Below, piece after piece: positions 11,201-19,999 of a stretch of 64,000 nt of DNA (the first letter of the stretch is position 1; each line of letters begins with the position of its first letter). The notes under the pieces are model-generated. The model had not been told where the DNA came from and ran no database searches. It saw only the letters and a program-made list of their open reading frames with translations. Where the stretch lies: NCBI GenBank assembly GCA_033557465.1, contig CM066040.1:326572297-326636296 (forward strand), given 5' to 3'. The stretch is from Ichthyophis bannanicus (lineage: Eukaryota; Chordata; Amphibia; Gymnophiona; Ichthyophiidae). A program made the position numbers and the translations under genes.

Positions 11201-11279
11201 CGATCTAACGCAGTTCAGGAAAGCGCTCAAATCCCACCTATTCCCCCAATATTACCAGACCAGCCAAACACCGACCTGA
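8229..11279 (+). CDS. L2-like LINE ORF: leader, APE endonuclease, reverse transcriptase
   Basis: Intact ORF of 1,016 residues. ATG 8229 is preferred over an upstream in-frame ATG at 8151 because the protein then starts like its relatives in copies 3, 4 and 5. Residues 6-18 are a hydrophobic run followed by SLAL, then IPIL, resembling a signal peptide. The AP-like endonuclease follows: NARSIRKKW (about 89), TETWL, GDFNLP (Asp about 219) and WSDH (Asp284, His285). The RT covers roughly 470-760, with the catalytic YADD at 731-734. The C-terminal part has YLGVTLDQ, LHWLPI and CWNTLPPEIRA. The enzyme would nick target DNA and copy its own RNA from the nick. All catalytic motifs are present and no stop is seen, so it could be functional, although the flanking duplications have diverged by about 4%. 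Confidence 0.9.
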   Translation: MALSNNALAICILLLLGWINESLALHHTAHQIPILRSHGKRWADVPYPNLRAVAPMRHSHLIHIALQHSKKNKQVEPPQPLHLNCALINARSIRKKWPVIADSISSYNLDILMITETWLSDVDNVILNQLVPSNFSVHSQHRENKRGGGILILTKADLHFRTVDSSSSNNMDVISIANEQCSINLIYRTPSSSPDDLPNILDIAANTRNPSIPNWILGDFNLPTLHPSHAASFLEAINELGYKQIIKVPTHKKGNILDMIFAPLSALDANNNLDSSITPVPWSDHKLITFPIPIKSKTSSHLNKNSIISTKVSSRGFRAFNKELILAETRPLLNDTSLNLENLITAWNNNLSVIALQPNQSNILKKRKPSPWFSPDLRSSLIHLRRLEKRWRRSRSTEDQTAYKLHLSTHRESVMAKMKQYHTDTLKRSLNKPRDLFNLVKTLAKEPSSEQPELINPQAFAEYLQSKLLTDNIATIPSQDTICLSNLSMFSTPSKKHVENTIAALNTSTAQTDPCPAYWIKELRCDLSPLITRMMNLSFTSSSFPSALKRTSIRPLLKNTKLDPQKVESYRPIASIPLLAKIIEKEAQRQIQDHIDTASPLDQCQHGFRECHGVETLLTTLCNNIVTGIDNIRRGFVLIFLDIAAAFDSVHHDLLIGRLKEKGINDTALAWCRSYLDQRWQYVTSGTATSTPFHQRQGVPKGSSLSSLLFNIYIQPVCNIIKSFKIDCLIYADDILLYMPFSTVHMDLSPLTKCFDAVSEWLQSQNLRIQHKKTEILFITRDPSFTPPPQIKVKEAELQTKPSIRYLGVTLDQHLDMKLHITNVVRAIYLKIRTLRHLRSLLDPEDFRTIFQALTLPHLDYANAIFQGLPHSTLNPLQLAMNTAARVLYGASRRDHVTPILKQLHWLPIHGRLLFKTLLLTFKAIKGITSSSLIDLIQTDPPNRSRRTISTKALIIPKAATKCSLATSYRAFSFYAAKCWNTLPPEIRAISDLTQFRKALKSHLFPQYYQTSQTPT

Positions 11280-11539
11280 CCTCCCATCCCCGTTTGAACA
11301 CCTGTGCCACATGACCCATCTCAATCTAAGAATAATACCGCTGTATATACATGTAATTACATATGTAAATAGTTTCAGTTAATAATTTCCCCCTTGTTTT
11401 ATCCAAGTTCTTGTTCCTGTTCTATGTAAAACCAAACAGCTGCTTGTTCTGGTATATTGTTATATTGTAAACCGCGCTGATCTCAAATAGTGCGGTATAT
11501 AAGAGCCTGTAATAAATAAATAAAATAAAATAAATAAAT

Positions 11540-11672
11540 AACAGTGGGTCCAGGAAAAGCTGCTGGATGTCCCCTGCCTCAGAGAGCAGCTATTTGGTAA
11601 GCCCATGGAGGACAAGGCCACGGAGATTTAGACGAAGTATGTAACCAGCACGTGCCTCTCCCATAAAACCTC
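11540..11672 (+). repeat. Right copy of ~133-bp target-site duplication
   Basis: Matches 6831-6963 at a constant offset of 4,709 bp, with substitutions such as GGATG for GGACG, TTTAG for TTGAG and CACGTG for CACATG. The LINE tail ends directly before it, and DIRS gag continues directly after it (SLPRKKQQSKKPFFQQKG). Confidence 0.85.
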
Positions 11673-13085
11673 CTCCCTCCCCAGGAAGAAGCAGCAGAGC
11701 AAGAAGCCCTTCTTCCAGCAGAAAGGGCTCCTGTACAGGGGCTACCCGGCCTATCCTCTCGTGTCAATCCCCATTCAGGGCAGCCAGGGTAAGTTCACGG
11801 TCCACGTGCCACGGCCCTTGCAAGCCGAAGGGCCCCAAGACCCAACCCCCTGGCACTGGCCCAGATGCCATCAGCATAGCCTCTCTCCCTCCAGCAGGGC
11901 AGCTGTCCATCGGGAGGCGTCTGGTCCATTTCTCCCACAGGTGGGAGCCAATCTCCACCAATGCCTGGGCTCTCCAGGTAGTTCGGGAGGGATTTTGACT
12001 CCATCTGGACCAGGCCCCTCCCCCATACTTTCCTGGGGAACCACATCGGCTTCCCTAGCACCAGGCCCTCCTGAGTCAGGAGCTTGCAAGCCTCCTCGAG
12101 GATGCCGTGGTGGAACTGGTCCCAATCCACCTCTGAGGACGGGGGTTTTACTCCCAGTACTTCCTTATCCCAAAGCGGACAGGGGACCTTCGGCCCATCC
12201 TCGACCTACGGAACCTCAACAGGTTGCTGGTGCGGGAGAAGTTCAAGATGCTCTCCCTACCTCCAGCGGGGCAATTGGCTATGCTCCTTAGACTTAAAGG
12301 ATGCTTATGCTCACATCCTCGTACACCCCAAACATAGAAAGTACCTCCGCTTCATGGTTCAGGAAAACTATTACCAGTACAGGGTGCTTCCCTTCGGCAT
12401 CAGATCCGCCCCACAGGTCTTCACGAAGTGCCTGGCCATGGTTGCGGCCCATCTGCGGCTTCAGGGCACCTTCATCTATCCATATCGAGATGACTGGCTC
12501 ATAATAGGAGGCATGACCTCCAAAGCCAGGCAGGCCACGGACCACACCATTGGCCTCCTGGAGCGGCTGGGGTTTGTAATCAATTACCCAAAGTCCCACC
12601 TCACTCCAATTCAGTCCCTGGAGTTCATCGGGGCTCGTCTGAACACCCTTCGGGCTATGGCTTTTCTTTCTCAAGACAGGGCGGACCGCCTCATGTCCCT
12701 GGCATCCGAGGTGCAGTGCCGTGGCACTGTCCTGGCCCAGACTATGCTTTGCCTTCTCGGCCACATGGCCTCCATAGTCCATGTCGTGCCCAACGCCCGC
12801 CTCAACATGCGGGTGACACAGTGGTGCCTCCGGGCACAATGGGCACAGTCGACCAGCAGCCTCCGAGACTCCATCTCGGTCTTTACCAACATGGCGGAGT
12901 CTCTGGCTTGGTGGCAAGATCTTCTGAACCTGCTTCACGGTATGTCCTTTCAAGCCCTGGCACATCAGGTGGTCTTGACCACGGACGCCTCCCTGATGGG
13001 CTGGGGAGCCCACTGAGAGGGACAGTGCACTCAGGGGTTCTGGTTCCTTGAGGAATCCCGGCAGCAGATCAACCTGCTGGAGCTC
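11673..13085 (+). pseudogene. DIRS gag end, reverse transcriptase and RNase H start (copy C)
   Basis: After the LINE, gag ends with a lysine-rich stretch (RKKQQSKKPFF). RT begins at about 11925 in broken frames: NAWALQVVREGF, then FYSQYFLIPK, then RPILDLRNLNRLLVREKFKM. The open part (about 12250-13015) reads LCSLDLKDAYAHILVHP, VLPFGIRSAPQVFTKCLAM, PYRDDWLI (catalytic box YRDD instead of the usual YLDD), LEFIGARLN and LCLLGHMASIVHVVPNARL. The RNase H start TTDASLMGWGAH is followed by a stop at 13015. It breaks off at about 13085 in LELRAIH, where a CR1 begins. Confidence 0.8.
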
Positions 13086-13089
13086 CGAG

Positions 13090-14640
13090 CAATTCATAGT
13101 AACATAGTATATGACGGCAGATAAAGACCAGTATGGTCCATCTAGTCTGCCCAACAAGATGGCAAGAGTAGGTGCACCTGCCGCTCTGTGCAGGTCACCC
13201 CTCCCCATGCCTTTGTTTAGGGATGTACCCACTGCTCCATGTAAGGCACCCCTGTTTGTTGAGATATGTTATGCTTATTTTTATTTTATCCTGTTGCTAT
13301 AAAGGGATCCATTGTCTGTTCCATGCCATTTTTAATTCTGTCATTGTATTCACCCCCACCAGTTCTATCGGAAGGGCATTCCAAGCATCAAGCATCCTTT
13401 CAGTGAAAAAGTATTTCCTAGCATTGCCTTTCAATTTACCCCCTTGCAGCTTCATGTTATGCCCTCTAGTTTTACAGCTTCTCCGTCTTTGGAAGAGGTT
13501 TGTTTGTTCATTAATACTCTTAAAGATCTGAATCATGTCTCCCCTGTCCCTCCTCTCCTCCAGAGTGTACATATTTAGGTCTTCAAGTCTCTTCTCATAA
13601 GTCTTCTGATGCAGGCTCCAAATCATTTTGGTTGCCTTCCTCTGAACCATTTCCAGTCTTTTTATATCCTTTGCGAGATATGGTCTCCAAAACTGAACTA
13701 AGTATTCCAAGTGGGGCCTCACCAGTGACTTGTACAGTGGCATAAGTACCTCTTCCTTTTCTGCTGGTAATTCCTCTTTGTATGCAACCCAGCATCCTCC
13801 TGGCTTTTGCCACTGCCTTGTCGCACTGTTTTGCCACCTTGAAATCCTCAGAAATAATTACACCAAGGTCCTTCTCCTGGTCCCTGCATACCAACCTCTC
13901 ACCCCATATCACATATTTTTCCCTTGGATTTCTGCTTCTCAAGTGCATGACACTGACTTCTTAGCATTAAATCTTAACTGGCAAACATTAGACCATTCTT
14001 CCAGCTTTTGTAGATCTTTCCTCATGCTCTCTACTCCCTCAGGGGAGTCCATTCTGTTGCAAATTTTCCTGTCATCTGCAAAAAAGACAGACTTTTCCAT
14101 TCAGTCCTTCAGCAATATCACTCACAAATACATTGAACAGTACCGGTCCCAGGACTGAACCTTGGGGCACCCCGCTAATTGCCCTCCTTTCATCTGAGAG
14201 AGTTCCGTTTACCATCACCTTCTATCGTCTGTCAGTCAACCAATTTCTGATCCAGTTCACCACCTTGGGATCCATCCCCAAACTATTGAGTTATTGATAA
14301 GCCTCCTATGAGGAACAGTATCAAAGGCTTTCCTGAAATCCAGGTAGATGACATCCATCGCATGCCTTTGGTCACCCAGTCAAAGAACTCAATCAGATTT
14401 GTTTGGCAAGATCGTCCTTTGGTAAGACCATGTTTCCTTGAATCATGCAACCTGTTGGTTTCGAGAAAGTCCACAATTTGCTCTTTCAGGAGCGTCTCCA
14501 TTACTTTTCCCGCCACAGAGGTAAGGCTTACCGGCCTGTACTTTGTCACGTCTTTCCTGTTACCACTTCTGTGAGGAGATGCCACATCAGCCCTTCTCCA
14601 GTCCTGAAGAACTTTTGTGAAGAGGTACCACAAATTACCA
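13090..14640 (-). mobile_element. 5'-truncated CR1-type LINE
   Basis: Minus-strand CR1-clade element. Its 3' end lies at about 13090-13130 with an 8-bp-type terminal repeat (TACTATGTTACTATG on the minus strand). The ORF2 RT and C-terminal region are recognisable from about 14640 down to 13300, and the 5' part is missing. It sits between plus-strand DIRS C and minus-strand DIRS D, so it landed at or created that junction. Confidence 0.8.
13297..14640 (-). pseudogene. CR1 reverse transcriptase, frame-broken
   Basis: Reading the minus strand: VLQDWRRADV, then DVTKYRPVSLTSVAGKVME (RT finger motif), RLHDSRKHGLTKGRSCQTNL, and a break before the catalytic box. Next come the later blocks ERLVCRDQEKDLGVIISEDF, KARRMLGCIQRG, YKSLVRPHLEYLVQFWRPY, RRDRGDMIQIFKSINE and FTERMLDAWNALPIELV, ending at a stop at 13297. 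The block order is that of CR1 ORF2. Stops and shifts separate the pieces, so it is dead. The product would be the RT that copies CR1 RNA at the target. Confidence 0.8.
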
Positions 14641-15462
14641 GTGTCAGTACCGAGGCTTAGGTTCTCGATGCGGAATGTATCGATGCCAAAGGCAGTACCG
14701 ATGCCGAAGACTGAACCGGAGTCAATGGAGTCATCAAAGTTGATGTTCTTGGTTGCGGTCCTGTGGCTGTCAGTGCAAGAGGAACCAAAGCTGTGAGGAG
14801 AGCTGCCAAAGTCCTCTCTAAGGACAGCATCCACTGGTCCAAGGAGGTTACCTGCATCTGGTCCAATGAAAGAATGGGGCTGGGCGCCACCATAGCAGAG
14901 CAAGGTACTGAGGGCTCCCTGGAAGCCAAGGCCTTGGGTGCCTCCTGATTCCCCATTAAGGCTTTGGAGAATAAGTCATCCCGATAGGGATGCCTAGGTC
15001 GATGTCCAGAATCAGAAGAAGTCCTGGACAAGTCCTGGTGCTTAGAGCGGGATCTCTCCTTCGATTCCCAAGACTTGCTCAAGGAATCTGGACCTATCCT
15101 TCAGATCCTTCAACTTCTCTGAGGAGTCTCGGAGCTTTACTTTGTCTTTTGAAGGTTTTGAAGGAGAAGTGGTGGTTTTTTGGTCTTCTTCTCCGAGTGT
15201 CTCGACTCTTTCGAAAACTTGGAATTGTGCCAGCATGAGGATGCCCTAGAGGAGGTGGAGGCCAGTGAGTTCAATGGGAAGAGCTCTCCAAACATTTTGG
15301 CCCGGTTCCATAGACCCCTCTTCGTCAGCTGCTTTCAGAGGGAGCTGTCTAGGGGTATATGGTTGGGACCAAAGCATTTCAGACACAAATCGTGTTTATC
15401 TGCCACTGAAATGGTGCTGTAGCACTTGGTGCATTTTTTGAAACCACTAGAGGGTTTCTCCA
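14641..15462 (-). pseudogene. DIRS gag-like protein, N-terminal part (copy D)
   Basis: Gag start at about 15462: M-E-K-P-S-S-G-F-K-K-C-T-K-C, followed by a Cys/His cluster (SVADKHDLCLKCFGPNH) and a Ser/Lys-rich segment. Frames break several times. The longest open piece (15082-14657) is Ser/Pro/Thr-rich and ends in a valine/proline/threonine low-complexity section comparable with the VPVPQP region of copy A. It probably encodes the structural RNA-binding protein. The rest is missing. Confidence 0.65.
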
Positions 15463-15808
15463 TTGTAAAAATGGTGGGCAAGGCCTGGTGGGCATGAGGC
15501 CCTGTGGTAATTTTTTTTTTTTAAAGAAAGAAAGGAATTAAAAAAGAAAAAGGATACTGGTATCAGGCGATACCGGTGCGGTTAGGCGGAAGCGGTTTTT
15601 ATAAAAGTTTTGAAGTTTTTTCCTTCGGTGAGAGGATTATGACCCGTTGGCTCAGCAAAAAAAGAAGAACTGAGGAGAGGGAGTTGCAAGAGCAGGAAGG
15701 CAGTAGCCCAAGAACAGTGGAGTGCTCCCAAAGGCTTTCCTATTGGTAGCTGGGGAGATTCCTGCGCGGGCTCCGTGAAGACTGCATTCCTGCTTGTTCC
15801 TGGAGATA
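14641..15808 (-). mobile_element. DIRS copy D, 5' end and partial gag
   Basis: Read on the minus strand from 15808, this begins TATCTCCAGGAACAAGCAGG, identical to the left ends of DIRS A (25281) and B (49312). It runs through the terminal-repeat segment (CCAATAGGAAAGCC…), a leader with an A-tract (T-run at 15513-15523 on the plus strand), and into gag. It is truncated at about 14640 by the CR1. The outer end is exact, so 15808/15809 is a genuine DIRS-host junction. Confidence 0.8.
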
Positions 15809-16050
15809 AAAGGAGATATAGGCAGTTTAAACAAAATCTTCTGATCTGTGGACAGCCCCCTTTAATCATGGAATCACGTCCTTTCCCCTGTCCTTCTGAG
15901 AAAGAATTAAAGCTACAGGTAGGGGCTTAAAAGTAGATTTCACGCAGCTCAGAGAAGAAACTTTATGCTGTTGATCTGCCATATGAAAAGCAATTTGAGG
16001 GTAATAAAGGATATGGCATTGTTACGCACATATTGATGTCTGTTTTGTAA
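15809..16050. other. No recognised feature
   Basis: This stretch outside the DIRS D end has no ORF with family motifs, no obvious repeat structure and no tail signature. It may be unique host DNA or an old unrecognised repeat. Confidence 0.4.
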
Positions 16051-16169
16051 AGTCAAGTACGTACATTCTTTGCTGTATTAAACAGAGGTGGCTTCCAATA
16101 ACATGTCAAATTAAATTTAAAGTTTTAGTATTAACTCATAAAGCCTTTTACTCCGGCTTATCTCATTAT
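16051..16169 (+). mobile_element. Outer L2-like LINE fragment, left piece
   Basis: Bases 16080-16160 translate as RWLPITCQIKFKVLVLTHKAF, the block that follows LHWLPI in L2-like RT C termini. The following block appears at 22086-22320 (ALCNSIPLYIQQDTSLKSF). The two pieces are thus halves of one LINE split by the DNA transposon and an inner LINE. Confidence 0.55.
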
Positions 16170-16199
16170 GGGGCATGTTTACTAAACTGCAGTAACATT

Positions 16200-16340
16200 A
16201 CAGACCGCCCGATAGGTAACGTTAACGATCGTTAGGTAACGTTAACACGCGGTATGTAACGTTAACGCGCGTTAACGTTACCTAACGATTGTTAACGTTA
16301 CCTAACAATCGTTAACGTTCCCAGCCGCGGTAAACACCGC
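16200..16340. repeat. Left subterminal palindromic array (GTAACGTTAACG)
   Basis: At least six copies of TAACGTTA/GTTAACG-type palindromes in both orientations within 140 bp (for example GGTAACGTTAACG, CGTTAACGTTACC). They are immediately inside the left TIR. Arrays like this can act as transposase-binding sites. That role is inferred. Confidence 0.75.
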
Positions 16341-17126
16341 AGAGGGTGGAGAGAGGGGGGAAGGGGTCAATGGGCGGGGAGTGGGTGGGGAGAAGCTCCC
16401 TGCACACTAACGCGCTGAACTGAAGGGCTGAATCCTACCGTGAATGAAAACCTGTCGTTAGATGCACATTTGCAGGAGAGAGAAACCATTTCAGTGTCAG
16501 CAATGTACAGCATAGGGAGCCCAAGAAACGTGATAGTAGTGCTCCATTTCCAGCAACAGCATAGTGCCCAAGTATGAAAGGCCACTATGGTGGATGGTGC
16601 AAGTGGGGCATAGGGGGCTGCAGGCGGGACATATAGCGGGGGCAGCTAGGGCACAGGGTGGACTAGGCGGGCGCCTAGGAACATAGAAACTGGAAATCAG
16701 CATGACAGCAGCTGACAAAGGCCAAACACAATCCACCGACATCTACCTGGTTCACCCAAGCTAACAGTTGCCAAGGCACTGACCTGACATCCCCCAGCCA
16801 ACCCTCCCCCAAGCGGAAGGGACAGACTATTGGTAGGCGGTGATGGGGGAGATGTGAGGATGATCACGTATGCCCCATGCCCCAGACCCCGCTCCCTAGG
16901 CGACCACCTACCCACACAGTGGATGGCCTGGGACTGCGCACTACCAGCACCGACAGCATATGGTCATGTCAGCATGGCAGGGGGGGAGTGCCCATGCTAG
17001 AGGGGGCAGTGGCACCTGCCTGCAGTGGACCTAGGCTATGCCCTGTACGTGGTGTGCAGTGCAACATAAAAGGTTGGCTGAGGAAAATTACAGGTAGCCC
17101 CAGGGACCACCATGCATCTGTGGCAA

Positions 17127-17195
17127 CAGTGTGGTGCAGTACAGCCAGCCAGTGTGTCCAGAAGCAGAGGGTCACAGGTTCAAGCCCCAGCTGTG
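17127..17195 (+). other. tRNA-like (SINE-head-like) segment
   Basis: GTGGTGCAGTACAGCCAGCC…GGTTCAAGCCC has spacing and motifs of a tRNA A box and B box (B-box match GGTTCAAGCCC at about 17177). It lies inside the DNA transposon-like unit. No acceptor-stem pairing was convincing, so it is not called a tRNA gene. Confidence 0.4.
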
Positions 17196-17484
17196 GTTCC
17201 TGCAGAGCATGCCCCTATGTTTTACCCTACAATGCAGATACAACAGCAACATGTGCAAAGCCCAAAGCAGCGGCAAACAGGGGTACAAACACCCACTCAC
17301 ACAGGCTCCACAATCCAAAGATACATGGAGAGTCAAGCTGTTGGCCCCAGCATTGAGCTGCAGTTATCACCAGAGTACTACTATTACCTCCTGCACAGTT
17401 TAGCAATGTCGGCACTGTGATCAGGACCAGTGTGGCGGGCAGGATTGCCAACCACCCCTATCTTTGCACAATGCTGCAATAGGA

Positions 17485-17512
17485 GTGTGTGTGTGTGTGT
17501 GTGTATGTCTAT
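17485..17512. repeat. GT microsatellite
   Basis: A run of about twelve GT units followed by ATGTC. Confidence 0.9.
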
Positions 17513-18749
17513 CCATTGTTTTTTGGCTGCCCACACCTCACCGGGCCCACAATGTCCCACTGTTACCAGCGTTAGCCTGAATATGTGCTAATGAGGATCA
17601 AGGTATAGTGAGTATGGCCCGGACAGGGCAGATTGGCCAGGATGCATCTTCACAGGGTGTGGGGCAATGGCTGGGACACTGTAGTGTCCGACCACTGCCT
17701 GCATGGACAGGGTGGCCACAGAATGGCATGCTGGGAGGGCACTCACTCTGACCGAGCAATGACCAAGGCATGTCTAGGTTCCCACATAGTGCTCTACACT
17801 ATCTGCCTCCAGTGATACTTTTGTGTTCCCAGTGCTGGGGCCCCAATCACTGAGATGACTGCTTGGTGCACATAGTTCCTCTGTGAGCATGCACTATGGA
17901 CTGGCTAGTGGACTGTCTGCAGTTAAACTGTGTGTGGTCAGAACACCTATAAGGTGCAGTCTGACTGTGCTGTCTGCTGGTGACTGGCAGACAGTGGTGT
18001 GAGGCAGTTGGGGTTTTCCAGAGCTAACCCCATCATTGCTGCTGGTCTGCCACTGTCCCAGTCACAGCTATGGCTCTGGCCCACCAACCCTAGAGGGCTG
18101 TCATATACCAGCAGGATGGAGGTTGCTTCACGGGGGCTGGGGCACCTGTCCCTTACCTACAAAAAGGGTGATGTGAGCCCTTTGGGGTATGTAGTGTATA
18201 TCACTTTGACCTATAAAGGCACTGCTACACAAACCTCATGCAAGTCTGGATACCCTCTGCCCTGATAACAAGTGCCCATGTCAGCCAGACCCTAACACGG
18301 GGTACACACTAATCTGGGTGGTGTCTGGTCTCAGAGGGCCACATGTGACTGCAGGATAAAGATGGACACCGAATTACCTTCAACTGCACTGCAGGGAACA
18401 CCTGTCACACACTGGTAGTGATGGGGATGTACAGCAGGACCTATCTCTAGCACCACATGTACTGTGGACCTAGTGCTGGGCACTCATCCTATCCCTCAGG
18501 GGGAACACAGAACCTGCACAATTGCATGGTCTGTAGCTACACTGTGCCACTATCACGCACTGTCAGTTCGTCTTTCCAAGCTGAGGTACCGGAGAGGTGC
18601 AGACCCCATTTGCTGATCAGCTGTAGACAGCTATTCAGCATGTGCATTGCATCATGGGTACTGGTGGGGTTACCCTATCCTGGCACTCAGAGCAGACAGT
18701 TTGTGCGGTGACCTGCAGTCCTTCTGTACCCAGCCATTGCTGTGACATA

Positions 18750-18830
18750 CACCACGGAGGTATAGCCTACTGGTTAATACAATGTCATTCTTGGCAGTTT
18801 TCATGGGTTCAATTCCTCATTGTTCCCTCC
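18750..18830 (+). other. Second tRNA-like (SINE-head-like) segment
   Basis: GGTATAGCCTACTGGTTAA resembles an A box and GGTTCAATTCC (about 18808-18818) a B box, in the order and spacing of the SINE heads at 20668 and 31383. The downstream sequence does not match those SINEs. Confidence 0.45.
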
Positions 18831-19439
18831 TCTCATGTCTGTCCTACTCAAATAGTGTGCATGCCTGTAACAGTCATATTTTTGCAGATTTGTGCTGTCA
18901 GCCCATAATACCCTTGCCACAATTGCCAACATTCCCCTCGGTCCGTCTATCTGCGTCTGTCGGCTGTGTAGAGTCCTGTCTGCCTGTGCAGGCTGTCACC
19001 CCATGTCCTGCACTGCTACCCTTTCCTGCATTGCGCCTCTTCATGCTTGCCTTGCCTGTGCCTGATCTGCATGGCACCACCACTCCTCTGTCCACCCATC
19101 ATTGTAACTATCCTGCCACCTCTGCCTCCATTGGGGGACACGTATTCCCATCGTCTGCCACCAACTGTCTTTCCACTACTTTACATTGCCAATACCCTGT
19201 GCTGTGGTACAGTTGCCCCCACCGTGTTTGTCATCAGTACTGGCAGCCACATGGGATGCCCGCAGATATGGTAGGTCCAGCGGCTCCCAGCTCTCCCTCC
19301 TTCACTCACCTGTTCATTGCCTTTCCTGAGTGCTCTATCTAGTGTTAGGGCTACATCTGTCTTTGTTTCTCACAGGTCATGCATGTCATCCTGCAGCACC
19401 TTGCAGCCCTTAGGCCACACTAACCTAGGGCACCATAAC

Positions 19440-19870
19440 CTTGTTAGGCCACCTTAACCTATGGTTCCGTAACCCAGGGTGCCTTCTAAGGTGCCTAATA
19501 CGGCGCTTAGCCTAAGGAGCCCTACTGTATAGGGCGCCTTATGAGGCACCTTATAGGGCACCTAACAAGGCACCTTATACGGCACCTGACTTATAGGGCA
19601 CCTAACAAGGCACCTTATAAGGCACCTTACTTATGAGGCGCCTTACAAGGCACCTTATAGGGCACCTAACAAGGCACCTTACTTATAGGGCACCTAACAA
19701 GGCATCTTATAAGGCACCTTATTTATAAGGCACCTTACAAGGTACCTTACTTATGAGGCACCTTATAGAGCACTTAACAAGGCACCTTATAGGGCACCTT
19801 ACAAGGCGCCTTGTAAGGTGCCTTGTAACGCGCATTAGTCTAAGGCACCTTGTAACATGCGTTAGCTGAT
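19440..19870. repeat. Right subterminal array of AAGGCACCTTATA-type units
   Basis: About thirty degenerate copies of a 12-14 bp unit built on the near-palindrome AAGGCACCTT / AAGGCGCCTT separated by ATA, TACTTA or AAC. It lies just inside the right TIR. The unit differs entirely from the left array. Confidence 0.85.
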
Positions 19871-19999
19871 ACGGCTTGCTGTAACGATGCACCGCCCATG
19901 CCTTTATATGGGCATTTGTACCTTTACCGCGGAACCTAACGCAAGTGACATTACCGCAGTTTAGTAAACATACCCCTATGTCTCCAAATCCTACCAACA

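Larger units (their letters stand above)
6964..11539 (+). mobile_element. Full-length L2-like LINE (copy 2)
   Basis: A 4,576-bp non-LTR retrotransposon inserted in DIRS gag. Order: three complete 151-bp 5' monomers plus a partial one (6964-7462), a GC-rich junction motif (about 7480-7540), an AT-richer 5' UTR to 8228, one ORF (8229-11279), a 3' UTR, the hairpin AACCGC…GCGGTATATAAG (about 11471-11503) and a TAAATAAA-type tail to 11539. There is no separate ORF1. The flanking duplication of about 133 bp marks both ends, so the 5' end is known and the copy is not truncated inside the body. Confidence 0.9.
4966..13085 (+). mobile_element. DIRS copy C (+), split by LINE copy 2
   Basis: DIRS-type retrotransposon whose leader (4966-5256), gag (5257-6963), gag end (11540-11760) and RT/RNase H start (11925-13085) are all recognisable. 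A full-length LINE sits at 6964-11539. The left inverted terminal repeat is truncated: the sequence starts near CCGAAGGTGCC and contains the CTCCCTTTTTCCGCAGAGCC segment that follows the terminal repeat in copies A and B. The copy is GC-rich compared with A and B and forms a separate, older subfamily. It is cut at 13085 by a CR1 element, and its recombinase is not found in the window. Confidence 0.75.
16170..19976. mobile_element. DNA transposon-like unit with ~27-bp TIRs and palindromic subterminal arrays
   Basis: The left end GGGGCATGTTTACTAAACTG (16170) is the inverse of the right end, whose complement reads GGGGTATGTTTACTAAACTG (ending 19976). About 27 bp match with two mismatches. TAT flanks both ends (16167-16169, 19977-19979), a possible 3-bp target duplication that would fit a PIF/Harbinger-like element. 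Inside each end lie different palindromic repeat arrays. The 3 kb centre has no transposase motif that I can recognise on either strand, so the unit is either non-autonomous or decayed. Confidence 0.65.

Noticed and set aside
13730..14158. 142-residue plus-strand ORF
   Set aside because: Antisense shadow of the CR1 RT. The recognised motifs are on the minus strand.
18782..19342. 186-residue ORF in the DNA transposon-like unit
   Set aside because: No transposase motif, biased Cys/Pro/Ser composition, and competing ORFs in other frames. Most likely chance.
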